Shown: one piece after another, positions 1 through 6,661 of the stretch | How positions within the stretch are numbered: position 1 is the stretch's first letter | Layout of the letters: each line of letters starts with the position of its first letter | Assembly (NCBI GenBank): GCA_039930945.1 | Contig: JBDTSW010000057.1 | Coordinates: 1-14,295 of the forward strand | Origin: JBDTSW01 sp039930945 | Lineage (GTDB): Bacteria; Actinomycetota; Thermoleophilia; Solirubrobacterales; 70-9 | Length of the DNA stretch: 14,295 bases | Reading direction: 5' to 3' | Notes under the pieces: generated by a model | What the model saw: only the letters and a program-made list of their open reading frames with translations | Told to the model about the DNA's origin: nothing | Databases searched by the model: none | Made by a program: the position numbers and the translations under genes

Positions 1-1444
1 CGCGGACATCCGCAACATCCTCGACTTCGAGCGCGACTATCCCGACGCCTCGGTCATCAAGCTCGAGCAGAACTACCGCTCCACCGGCACCATCCTCGAC
101 ACCGCCAACGCGGTCATCGCCAACAACCGCGAGCAGAAGCCGAAGCGCCTGTGGACGGACGCCGGCCGCGGCGACCAGGTCCAGGTCGCCGAGCTCGAGG
201 ACGAGCACGCTGAGGCCCGCTACGTCGCCGCCGAGGTCAACCGCCTGTGCACCGAGGAGGGGATCGCCCGCGACGAGGTGGCGGTCTTCTATCGGGTCAA
301 CGCCCAGAGCCGGGTGCTCGAGGACACGCTGGTGCGTTTCGAGCTTCCCTACCAGGTGATCGGCGGGACCAAGTTCTACGACCGCGCCGAGATCAAGGAC
401 GCGGTTGCCTATCTGTCGCTGCTCTCGAATCCCGCCGACGCCGTCTCCTTCTCGCGGATCGTGAACTCGCCGCGGCGGGGGATCGGACAGCAGACCCAGG
501 CGCGGCTGTTGTCGCACGCGAACACGACCGGGACCGACATCTGGGACGTGATCCGCGAGGTCGAGCGGGTGCCCGCGCTGGGGTCCGCCGCCAAGCGCTC
601 GGTCCGCCGCTTCGCCGACACGATGGTCGCCCTGCGCGACCGCGCCGACGGCGCCAGCGTCGCCGAGCTCGTCGACGCCGTCCTCCGCGAGAGCGGCTAT
701 CTCGAGGCGCTCGAGGCCGAGCGCACGATCGAGGCCGAGGGCCGCGTCGAGAACCTGCTCGAGCTGGTCGGCGTCGCCGGAGAGTTCGACGCCAACCGCC
801 AGGTCGAGGGCGAAAGCGACGTCCGCCCCGTGGACGAGTTCCTGGCGCAGATCTCGCTGCTGTCCGACCAGGACTCGCTGCGCGACGGCGAGAGCCTGAT
901 CACGCTGATGACGCTGCACAACGCGAAGGGCCTGGAGTACGAGGCCGTGTTCGTGATCGGCTGCGAGGAGGGCGTCTTCCCGCACTCGCGCTCGGTCGAG
1001 GAGGGCAACCTCGAGGAGGAACGGCGGCTGTGTTACGTCGGGCTGACCCGGGCCAAGCTGCGGCTCTACCTGACCTGCGCGCGCCGGCGCAACCTCTACG
1101 GCGGGCACGGCCACAACCTGCCCTCTCGCTTCCTCGCCGAGTTGCCGGAGGAGCTGATCGAGCGCCAGGTCAGCGCTCCGCGCACCGGCTGGTCGCAGGG
1201 TGGGCGCCAGCCCCTCGGCGGCGGCTTCGGCGCCGGCGGCATCGACCCCGCGGCCTCGCTGCGCAAGGATCCGAGCCCGCCGCTGGTCTCCTTCAACACC
1301 GGCGACGACGTCGTCCACGCCTCCTTCGGCGAGGGCGTGATCACCTCGGTCGAGCCGGGCTCGGTGGTGGTCGTCCGCTTCGCCGGCGACGGCGCCGAGC
1401 GCAAGCTGATGGCCGACTACGCCCCGCTGCGCAAGGCGAGCTAG
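1..1444 (+). CDS. pcrA: ATP-dependent DNA helicase PcrA/UvrD, C-terminal part (5' end outside window)
   Basis: Superfamily 1 3'-5' DNA helicase acting in nucleotide excision repair and in clearing replication or transcription blocks. The reading frame is open from base 2 and gives about 480 residues, so roughly the first third (Walker A and B motifs) lies outside the window. The fragment starts just after motif III and carries motif IV (KLEQNYRST, near fragment residue 20), motif V (TLHNAKGLE, near 304), the helicase-conserved CEEGVFPHSRS stretch, and motif VI (YVGLTRAK, near 345). The last 40 residues (FGEGVITSVEPG and following) resemble the small Tudor-like C-terminal domain of PcrA/UvrD, which in the family contacts RNA polymerase. 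The stop TAG (1442-1444) shares its G with the GTG start of folD, so the two genes are probably translationally coupled. PcrA and UvrD cannot be separated by eye; PcrA is the usual name in Gram-positives. Confidence 0.95.
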   Translation, partial: ADIRNILDFERDYPDASVIKLEQNYRSTGTILDTANAVIANNREQKPKRLWTDAGRGDQVQVAELEDEHAEARYVAAEVNRLCTEEGIARDEVAVFYRVNAQSRVLEDTLVRFELPYQVIGGTKFYDRAEIKDAVAYLSLLSNPADAVSFSRIVNSPRRGIGQQTQARLLSHANTTGTDIWDVIREVERVPALGSAAKRSVRRFADTMVALRDRADGASVAELVDAVLRESGYLEALEAERTIEAEGRVENLLELVGVAGEFDANRQVEGESDVRPVDEFLAQISLLSDQDSLRDGESLITLMTLHNAKGLEYEAVFVIGCEEGVFPHSRSVEEGNLEEERRLCYVGLTRAKLRLYLTCARRRNLYGGHGHNLPSRFLAELPEELIERQVSAPRTGWSQGGRQPLGGGFGAGGIDPAASLRKDPSPPLVSFNTGDDVVHASFGEGVITSVEPGSVVVVRFAGDGAERKLMADYAPLRKAS

Positions 1445-2310
1445 TGCCCGCAACGGTCATCGACGGCAAGGCCGTCGCCGCCGAGGTGCGCGCCCGGGTG
1501 GCCTCCGGTGCCGAGGCCTTCGTCGCCGAGCACGGGCGCATGCCGGGGCTCGCCACGGTGCTGGTCGGCGGCGATCCCGCCTCGCACACCTACGTCGGCT
1601 CGAAGCGCAAGCTCACCGAGGAGGCGGGGATGGCGTCCATCCACCACGGCCTTGGGGCCGGGACCTCGCAGGCGGAGCTGGTGGCGCTGGTCGGCGAGCT
1701 TGGGGACGACGACGCCGTTGACGGCATCCTGGTGCAGCTGCCGCTGCCCGAAGGGCTCGACCAGGACGAGGTGATCGCGCGCATCGATCCCGCCAAGGAC
1801 GTCGACGGACTGACCGCCGTCAGCGCCGGCCTGCTCGCGCAGGGGCGCCCCGGCTTCGTGCCATGCACGCCGATGGGGGTCGTCGAGCTGCTGCGTGCGG
1901 CCGGCACCCCGATCGAGGGCGCCGAGGTGGCGATCGTGGGGCGATCGATCCTCGTCGGCCGCCCCCTCGCGAGCCTGCTGGTCGGCGCCGACGCCACCGT
2001 GACCATCTGCCATTCGCGGACCCGCGATCTCGCCGGGGTCCTCAGCCGGGCGGACATCCTCGTCGCCGCGGCGGGCTCTCCGGGACTGGTCACGGCCGAG
2101 ATGGTCAAGCCAGGCGCGACGGTGATCGACGTCGGCACGAACCGCACCGCCGCGGGACTCGTCGGCGACGTCGACTTCGACGCCGTCGCCGAGGTGGCGG
2201 GCGCGATCACGCCCGTTCCCGGCGGGGTCGGTCCGATGACGATCGCGATGCTGCTCGTCAACACCCTGCGCGCCGCCGAGGCCCGCGCATCCGACGGGTC
2301 GCCGGAGTAG
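1444..2310 (+). CDS. folD: Bifunctional methylenetetrahydrofolate dehydrogenase / methenyltetrahydrofolate cyclohydrolase FolD
   Basis: Cytosolic one-carbon enzyme converting 5,10-methylene-THF to 5,10-methenyl-THF with NADP+, then to 10-formyl-THF for purine and formyl-methionine synthesis. The product is 288 residues, the normal FolD length. Visible hallmarks are the catalytic Tyr50 and Lys54 in HTYVGSKRK, the substrate-site strand DGILVQLPLP (93-102), KDVDG (118-122), the Rossmann nucleotide motif IVGRSILVGRP (164-174, with GRS at 166-168), and the C-terminal signature TPVPGGVGPMT (256-266). The start is GTG at 1444, inside the pcrA stop (TAGTG). The open frame runs upstream to about 247, but that stretch is antisense-like arginine-rich noise in another frame of pcrA and lacks FolD similarity. 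Pairing with pcrA looks like operon compaction rather than a functional link. Confidence 0.97.
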   Translation: MPATVIDGKAVAAEVRARVASGAEAFVAEHGRMPGLATVLVGGDPASHTYVGSKRKLTEEAGMASIHHGLGAGTSQAELVALVGELGDDDAVDGILVQLPLPEGLDQDEVIARIDPAKDVDGLTAVSAGLLAQGRPGFVPCTPMGVVELLRAAGTPIEGAEVAIVGRSILVGRPLASLLVGADATVTICHSRTRDLAGVLSRADILVAAAGSPGLVTAEMVKPGATVIDVGTNRTAAGLVGDVDFDAVAEVAGAITPVPGGVGPMTIAMLLVNTLRAAEARASDGSPE

Positions 2311-2410
2311 GCTGCGCCTACGCTCCGCGGGAAACCGAGAACCCCCAGATGCAAGAGGGATCGGCCGCCGCGGGCAGAAAAGGTTCCGTATTCGAGTCCC
2401 TATCCCGAAC

Positions 2411-2419
2411 GGGGGAGAG
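2411..2419 (+). promoter_or_regulatory. Strong ribosome binding site for the 191-residue membrane protein
   Basis: The purine run GGGGGAGAG ends three bases before the ATG at 2423, with its GGAG core five bases away. This is a much clearer Shine-Dalgarno than those of most other genes here. It fixes the start and suggests a conventional leadered mRNA for this gene. Confidence 0.7.
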
Positions 2420-2422
2420 TAA

Positions 2423-2998
2423 ATGGACGTAAGCAAGCTCAGCACGGGCGAGAAGATCGCTGGGATCTCCGGCGTCGCCCTGCTCCTGATCATGTTCATC
2501 TTCAATTGGTTCAGCTACGGCGAGGGCCCCTTGGCGGGAGGCCTCAACGCCTGGGACTCGATGGACCTGATCCGGTTCATCCTGTTCCTCGCTGCGATCT
2601 CCGGGATCGCCCTTGCGGCGACCGCGGCGTCGCAGAGCAACGTCGACCTGCCGGTGGCGCTCAGCGCAATCACCGCGGGGCTCGGCATCCTGGCGGTGGT
2701 GCTGGTGATTTTCCGAATTATCAGCCCGCCCGATTTCGGTCTCGGTGACGTAGCTGAGGCGTTTGGTGGTGCCAACGTCGATGTCGGCCGCAGCATCGGC
2801 GTGTTCCTGGGGCTGATCGCAGCCGGTGGAGTCGCCTACGGCGGCTGGGCGGCGATGCAGGAAGAGGGCAGCTCGATGAGTGGCCCGGCGGATCGTGTCG
2901 GCGGTGGCGACGACGCTCCGTCCCCACCGCCTCCGCCCCCACCGCCGGCGTCTCCGCCTCCGCCCTCGGGTGGGGCCCCGGGCGGCCCGGCCGTCTAG
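2423..2998 (+). CDS. Hypothetical four-helix membrane protein with proline-rich C-terminal tail
   Basis: I do not recognise a named family. The 191-residue product has a short charged N-terminus (MDVSKLSTGEK) and four hydrophobic stretches at about residues 12-31, 49-69, 77-100 and 124-145, so it should sit in the cytoplasmic membrane. Residues 147-191 form a flexible tail rich in Pro, Gly and Ser, including a run of eight prolines, a composition typical of linkers or of segments that cross or contact the cell wall. There is no signal peptidase site or catalytic motif. The ATG start is supported by the RBS at 2411-2419. A 112-base gap separates it from folD, and it is followed by strong hairpins, so it is probably its own transcription unit. 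By the positive-inside rule the tail side is ambiguous. The coding call is secure; the function is unknown. Confidence 0.85.
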   Translation: MDVSKLSTGEKIAGISGVALLLIMFIFNWFSYGEGPLAGGLNAWDSMDLIRFILFLAAISGIALAATAASQSNVDLPVALSAITAGLGILAVVLVIFRIISPPDFGLGDVAEAFGGANVDVGRSIGVFLGLIAAGGVAYGGWAAMQEEGSSMSGPADRVGGGDDAPSPPPPPPPPASPPPPSGGAPGGPAV

Positions 2999-3007
2999 CA
3001 CTCGACT

Positions 3008-3024
3008 CCGGGGCACCGCCCCGG
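3008..3024 (+). terminator. GC-rich hairpin just after the membrane-protein gene
   Basis: A perfect 7-bp stem (CCGGGGC / GCCCCGG, 3008-3014 and 3018-3024) with a 3-base loop lies nine bases after the stop codon. No U-tract follows, which is common for terminators in GC-rich actinobacteria. It probably acts together with the larger hairpin at 3040-3067. Confidence 0.5.
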
Positions 3025-3039
3025 GGAGAAGATGGTTCA

Positions 3040-3067
3040 GCGACGGCCGCCCTCGGGCGGCCGTCGC
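3040..3067. terminator. Long palindromic hairpin between convergent genes, likely bidirectional terminator
   Basis: A perfect inverted repeat: 12-bp arms GCGACGGCCGCC (3040-3051) and GGCGGCCGTCGC (3056-3067) around a CTCG tetraloop. It sits between two convergent genes ending at 2998 (plus) and 3102 (minus), so it is placed to stop transcription from both sides. Neither flank has a long T-run, so it would be a U-tract-poor (I-shaped) terminator. Function is inferred from symmetry and position. Confidence 0.65.
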
Positions 3068-3101
3068 CAGTTCAGGCCGCCGTTTCCTCCTGTGGAACGC
3101 G

Positions 3102-3755
3102 TCAAGCCGCCGGGCGTCGATCGTCGATCGGGTCATCGGCCGCAGCGGACGCCCTTTGCGAGAGCATGATCGCGACGACGACGATCCACAGGAGCGCGGC
3201 GGTGAACGCCAGCAAGGAGGCGGGCGTGGCCGACGCGGCCCCGAGGATGACCGCTACCCAGCCGAGCCACGAAGGCAACGCCCCACCGCGGAGGATCGCA
3301 GCGCCCGCCGCGAGCATCAGCACCGATTGCCCGACAAGGAACGGGAGGATCCAGACGCGGTCACTGAGGAGGTTGACGGCCTGCGCTGCGCCGGGGGCCA
3401 GCGCCTCGCTGTCTTGGCTGAGCGCCAGGGTCGCGCCGGCGAGGATCAGGGTGCCCGCGGCCATCACCAGGCCGCCGCCGAACGCCAGCGTCGCCGGACC
3501 CTCGACGTCGTCTTGACCGCGGCGCAGCCCTGAGCGCAGCGCAGCCGCGAACAAGACCAGGAACAGCGAGCCGTACGTCAGCAGAATTGCGCCCGCGGTC
3601 TGCTCGGAGTCGTTGGCTGCGTAGAAGTCGAGGATCTTCCGGCCGCCGTCGCCGGCGTCGGGTGCGCCACTCCCGACCAGCAGGCCCGCGCTGAGAAGCA
3701 CCACCGCCACGAGGCCCGTCAGCGGCGGGAGGGCCGAACCCTTCGAAGCACGCAC
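3102..3755 (-). CDS. Hypothetical multi-pass membrane protein
   Basis: A 217-residue protein with about six hydrophobic segments (approximately 10-29, 54-73, 88-112, 134-156, 162-182 and 184-203) and a polar C-terminus (DDPIDDRRPAA). The pattern of a loop with FYAAND after helix 1, and a LPSWLGWVAVILG segment before the last helices, resembles a widespread uncharacterised actinobacterial membrane family (similar in look to DUF4386-type proteins); no function is known to me. I chose GTG at 3755 because GAAAGG ends nine bases upstream. An in-frame TTG at 3764 would extend it by three residues, but it directly abuts that purine run. It is the last gene of the minus-strand group, about 80 bases after the GMC oxidoreductase gene. 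Coding is likely; the role is unknown. Confidence 0.8.
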   Translation of the reverse strand: MRASKGSALPPLTGLVAVVLLSAGLLVGSGAPDAGDGGRKILDFYAANDSEQTAGAILLTYGSLFLVLFAAALRSGLRRGQDDVEGPATLAFGGGLVMAAGTLILAGATLALSQDSEALAPGAAQAVNLLSDRVWILPFLVGQSVLMLAAGAAILRGGALPSWLGWVAVILGAASATPASLLAFTAALLWIVVVAIMLSQRASAAADDPIDDRRPAA

Positions 3756-3837
3756 GTGAACCAACCTTTCGTTGCCGCCGTTGCCAGGTGGAACCTAGTC
3801 GGCCGTTCGGGGGGGTCGCATCGCCGGGGTGGCCCGG

Positions 3838-5754
3838 TCAACTCAGCCTGTCGGCGAGCTGCCTCGCTACGCGGGAGGCCATGGCGATGATCGTCATCAT
3901 CGGGTTGACGCCGATCGAGCTCGGCAGCAGCGAGCCGTCGGCGACATACAGGGAGTCGGCGCCGTGGACGGCGCCGTCGGTGCCGACGACGCCGCGCTCG
4001 GCCGAGGCGTTCATGCCCGCGGTGCCCATCGGGTGGAAGGCCTCGAGCCGCAGCCGGCGGGCGGCCACCGGCGATGCGTCGAGCTGGGCGGCGCCGGTGC
4101 GGGTGATCGTCGGGATCCCGGCGATCTGCGGGTAGACCTCGCGGGCGCCCGCGGCGTGGAAGAGCTCGGCGGCGCGGGCGATCCCGAAGACGAGCCTGCG
4201 GGCGTCGGCGTCGGTCAGCCGGTAGCCGATCCGAAGCGAGCCGTCGCGGGCCAGGCGGACCCTGCCGGTCGAGCGGTCGGAGAGGTGGACGCCGGCCGAG
4301 GCGATCCGGTCGTAGTTGAGGATCCGCTCCTGATGGGCGGATCCGGTCCCCGGAAGCCATTGCGCGCCGAAGGCCAGGGGCGTGAATGTCGCCTCGAGCA
4401 GGATTCCCTGGCTCTGCCACTCGTCGACGGCGTAGCTCTGCATCACCCCCTCCCAGCCGCGCACCTCCTGTTCGAAGCGCGCGCCGACCCAGCAGGCGGG
4501 GTGAATCCGCAGGTCGCGCCCGAGCCTGCCGCTGCGCGAGCGAAATCTCGAGCGCAGCAGCAGCTCCGGCGTGCCGAAGGCCCCGCCCGCCAGCACCACG
4601 GCCCGGCGGGCGCGCAGCGAATAGGGCCGGCCGGCGCCGTTGCCGACGGCCCGCTCGGCGAGCGTCGGGGCACCATTCTGGTGCCAGGCGACGCCGGAAC
4701 GCCCCTCGACGCCGACCGCGCGTTCGCCCTCGAACACGATCCGCGAGGCCTCGACGCCGGCCCGCACCCGCGCCCCGGCGGCGACCGCCCGCGGCAGGTA
4801 GGAGACGTGGGCCGCGCGCTTGGCGTCGAGGCGGCACCCGTTCGGGCACGAGCTGCACTGGAAGCACCGGCCGGCGTTGCGCGCCAGCGGGTGGTGGCTG
4901 AGGCCGAGCGCGTCGGCCCCCTCGCGCAACAGCTGTCCGTTTCGCCCCATGCGCTCGGGGTCAACCGGCGTCACCTGCAGCATCCGCTCGGCCTCGGCGT
5001 AGTCGGGGTCGAGCTCGGAGGCCCACTCGATCCCGTGCTCGGACCGCCAGCGGGCGAGCACCTCGTCCGGTGCCCGCAAGCAGGTGCCCGAATTGATCAC
5101 GGTCGTGCCGCCGACGGCGCGGCCGACCGGGGTCGGGATCGCCGGCCGGCCCTGGGCTACGGTCAGGCCCCCGTCGCGGTAGAGCGCCGACAGCGCCGCC
5201 AAGGGCTCGTCGGGGTAGGAGGTGCGGTCCATGTAGGGCCCTGCCTCGAGCACGACGACGTCGAGGCCGGCCTCGGCCAGCAGCGCAGCCGCCGCCGCTC
5301 CGCCCGCGCCCGAGCCGACGATCGCGACGTCGCACTCCTCGGCGCCCGCCTCGGGCTCCAGCCCGCCGAGCGCTGCCCGGCCCGGGGGAGGGGAGGGGCC
5401 CTGATCGGCGACCGCGCAGGTCATCTCGTAGCCGATCGAGGCCCCCACCCGGACGTCGTTGCCATACCCCAGCCCGGCGAGCACCTTGAGCAAGAGCAAC
5501 AGCTCGCCCCGCAGCGGCCGGTCCGCGGCATCGAGGCGGGCGAGGAAGTCCTGCCGCGACTCGAGGCTCGCTCGGCTGAAGCGGCGGGGAAACGGCAGCA
5601 GGTCGAAGATCCGCAGCGCGGCCTTGACCAGCAGCAGCTGGCGCCGCGGCACCGTCGTCAGGTAGCGGTTGACGGCGCCGGCGACGTCGACCGCGCCGGC
5701 GGCGGGTCGGTTGTTACCCGCGGCCGCAGGAAGCGAGCTCTCGCCGGGCGCCAT
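3838..5754 (-). CDS. GMC-family FAD-dependent oxidoreductase (fatty-alcohol-oxidase-like)
   Basis: A flavoenzyme that probably oxidises an alcohol group of a lipid-like or sterol-like substrate; the substrate cannot be read from sequence. From the ATG at 5754 it is 638 residues. An N-terminal helical region (1-135, containing FPRRFSR and LLLLLKVLAGLGYG) resembles that of long-chain alcohol oxidases. Then comes the FAD dinucleotide motif VGSGAGG (146-152) with the E170 that would bind the ribose, GRAVGGTTVINSGTC (211-225), and the C-terminal GMC signature with catalytic His574 (FHPMGTAGM) and Asn617 (GVNPMMTII). Residues 297-307 hold C-x2-C-x2-C-x3-C. No signal peptide is seen. The start is doubtful: family-like residues (AAELRVLRAFAEAMAPG) begin upstream of this ATG, yet no ATG, GTG or TTG occurs in the 20 codons back to the in-frame TGA that ends the preceding gene. 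A CTG start (for example 5799) is possible. Confidence 0.88.
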   Translation of the reverse strand: MAPGESSLPAAAGNNRPAAGAVDVAGAVNRYLTTVPRRQLLLVKAALRIFDLLPFPRRFSRASLESRQDFLARLDAADRPLRGELLLLLKVLAGLGYGNDVRVGASIGYEMTCAVADQGPSPPPGRAALGGLEPEAGAEECDVAIVGSGAGGAAAAALLAEAGLDVVVLEAGPYMDRTSYPDEPLAALSALYRDGGLTVAQGRPAIPTPVGRAVGGTTVINSGTCLRAPDEVLARWRSEHGIEWASELDPDYAEAERMLQVTPVDPERMGRNGQLLREGADALGLSHHPLARNAGRCFQCSSCPNGCRLDAKRAAHVSYLPRAVAAGARVRAGVEASRIVFEGERAVGVEGRSGVAWHQNGAPTLAERAVGNGAGRPYSLRARRAVVLAGGAFGTPELLLRSRFRSRSGRLGRDLRIHPACWVGARFEQEVRGWEGVMQSYAVDEWQSQGILLEATFTPLAFGAQWLPGTGSAHQERILNYDRIASAGVHLSDRSTGRVRLARDGSLRIGYRLTDADARRLVFGIARAAELFHAAGAREVYPQIAGIPTITRTGAAQLDASPVAARRLRLEAFHPMGTAGMNASAERGVVGTDGAVHGADSLYVADGSLLPSSIGVNPMMTIIAMASRVARQLADRLS

Positions 5755-5814
5755 CGCCTCGGCGAACGCCCGCAGGACCCGCAGCTCGGCGGCTCCCAGC
5801 CCCGGTGCGCGCCT

Positions 5815-6258
5815 TCAGGACGGTGCGGCGGGATCGCCCACACGTCCCACCAGCGACCACAACAACAGCGACACGCCGACGAGGAATCCGTCGACGAGGA
5901 AGTTGAGCAGGTAGGCGAAGACGTCGGCGTCGAACAGGTAGAAGCCCAGCGCCGCCAGCGAGGAGGCGGCCTTGCCGGCGGCCAAGACCAGCAGCAGCGG
6001 CCGGTAGCGGACGACGTCGGCCTGCACGACCAGGCAGATGCCGCTGATCACGACCATGTAGGCGAAGCCGAGGGCCAGCCACATCTGCTCCTGCGTCTCC
6101 GGGGCCGGCGAGAAGGTGCCGATCGCGTCGCCGAGGTCGTCGAGCGTTCCCAGCACGCCATCGGGGGCGGCGATGAACAGCAGCCCGACGACGGCGAACG
6201 ACGCCGCCAGCAGGCGCAGGTTGATCACCACGAAGCGCTCGGCGGCCGGACCTCTCAC
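5815..6258 (-). CDS. Hypothetical four-helix membrane protein upstream of GMC oxidoreductase
   Basis: A 147-residue protein with four hydrophobic segments at about 11-30, 61-80, 87-106 and 113-136, and no motif I can assign. It could be a membrane partner or anchor for the neighbouring GMC oxidoreductase, since it is the first gene of that minus-strand group and its stop TGA (5817-5815) lies only 60 bases before the first canonical GMC start, in the same reading frame. That partnership is inference from position. The start is GTG at 6258; no Shine-Dalgarno is visible, but a TAGCAT hexamer ends eight bases before it, which suggests leaderless translation. Alternatives without better support are the two adjacent GTG codons nine and ten codons further in. 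The coding call rests on an uninterrupted hydrophobic pattern and tight packing. Confidence 0.8.
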   Translation of the reverse strand: MRGPAAERFVVINLRLLAASFAVVGLLFIAAPDGVLGTLDDLGDAIGTFSPAPETQEQMWLALGFAYMVVISGICLVVQADVVRYRPLLLVLAAGKAASSLAALGFYLFDADVFAYLLNFLVDGFLVGVSLLLWSLVGRVGDPAAPS

Positions 6259-6272
6259 GGCGGGCGATGCTA
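6259..6272 (-). promoter_or_regulatory. -10 element for the minus-strand membrane protein/GMC group (leaderless)
   Basis: On the minus strand TAGCAT (6272-6267) fits the actinobacterial TANNNT -10 consensus, and eight bases separate it from the GTG at 6258. A transcript starting at the usual distance would begin at or beside the start codon. No convincing -35 was seen. Confidence 0.5.
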
Positions 6273-6304
6273 CACGCGAGGAATACGGGGATGCTGCCCC
6301 TTCC

Positions 6305-6317
6305 TAGAATCACTGAT
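6305..6317 (+). promoter_or_regulatory. -10 element for the gatC operon (leaderless)
   Basis: TAGAAT (6305-6310) is one mismatch from TATAAT and fits TANNNT. Seven bases follow before the GTG of gatC at 6318, which places the expected start of transcription on the start codon. There is no purine-rich RBS. No good -35 hexamer is found 16-18 bases upstream. It diverges from the minus-strand promoter at 6259-6272 within a 59-bp intergenic gap. Confidence 0.55.
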
Positions 6318-6602
6318 GTGATCGACCGCGACCAGGTGCTCCACGTCGCCCGCCTCGCTCGGCTGCAGCTGAGCGAGGACGACCTCGAGATGATGGCGAG
6401 CGAGCTCTCCTCGATCCTGGACCACGTCGAACGCATCTCCGAGCTCGATCTCGACGGGGTCGAGCCGACCACGCACGTCGTCGCCTTGGAGAACGTCCTG
6501 CGCGCCGACGAGCCGCGGCCCAGCCTGCCTCGCGAGCGCGCTCTCGAGCCCGCGCCCGACCCCGCCGAGGGCGCCTTCCGCGTGCCCTCGCCGGTGGTGT
6601 GA
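6318..6602 (+). CDS. gatC: Asp/Glu-tRNA amidotransferase subunit C
   Basis: The small wrapping subunit of GatCAB, which stabilises GatA against GatB in the amidation of Glu-tRNA(Gln) and Asp-tRNA(Asn). The 94-residue product is of normal size and shows the family pattern: the N-terminal helix DRDQVLHVARLARLQLSEDD, a second helix ending ILDHVERISELDLDGVEPT, and the Pro-rich C-terminal strap DEPRPSLPRERAL. The start is GTG at 6318, directly before the conserved IDRDQV. An in-frame ATG at 6267 would add 17 residues with no family similarity and would overlap the promoter region. No Shine-Dalgarno is present, consistent with a leaderless message from TAGAAT at 6305. It is the first gene of gatC-gatA-gatB-ndh. 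Confidence 0.95.
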   Translation: MIDRDQVLHVARLARLQLSEDDLEMMASELSSILDHVERISELDLDGVEPTTHVVALENVLRADEPRPSLPRERALEPAPDPAEGAFRVPSPVV

Positions 6603-6606
6603 ATGA

Positions 6607-6650
6607 GGGGCCGTAGCCCCGAGACGGGCAGCTCAGGCGGCGGAGCCGCC
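6607..6650 (+). repeat. Two hairpins in the gatC-gatA intercistronic gap
   Basis: GGGGC/GCCCC (6607-6611 and 6616-6620, loop CGTA) and GGCGGC/GCCGCC (6636-6641 and 6645-6650, loop GGA) fill most of the 59-base gap. The second stem ends two bases before AGGTGG (6653-6658), the likely gatA RBS. They could stabilise RNA ends, cause partial termination or modulate gatA translation. The structures are seen; the role is inferred. Confidence 0.5.
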
Positions 6651-6661
6651 GCAGGTGGTGC

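Noticed and set aside
247..1443. N-terminal extension of the folD frame by about 400 codons
   Set aside because: It overlaps the helicase gene in another frame and gives arginine-rich noise. FolD similarity starts at the GTG at 1444.
2382..2400. tRNA T-arm-like string (GGTTCC...TTCGAGTCCC)
   Set aside because: The flanking bases do not form a T-stem, and no acceptor, D- or anticodon arm is found nearby.
2926..2970. Possible tandem DNA repeat (CCGCCTCCG-like units)
   Set aside because: It is the coding sequence of the polyproline tail. Third positions vary, so it is protein-level low complexity rather than a DNA repeat element.
6267..6317. Upstream ATG start for gatC (17 extra residues)
   Set aside because: The added residues are not part of the GatC family pattern and would include the TAGAAT promoter element. 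The GTG at 6318 fits the family start.
3829..6321. Long plus-strand open frame (about 830 codons) opposite the GMC oxidoreductase
   Set aside because: Its product is low-complexity Arg/Gly/Ala/Gln-rich sequence without domains. It is the antisense shadow of the GMC and membrane genes, expected at this GC content.
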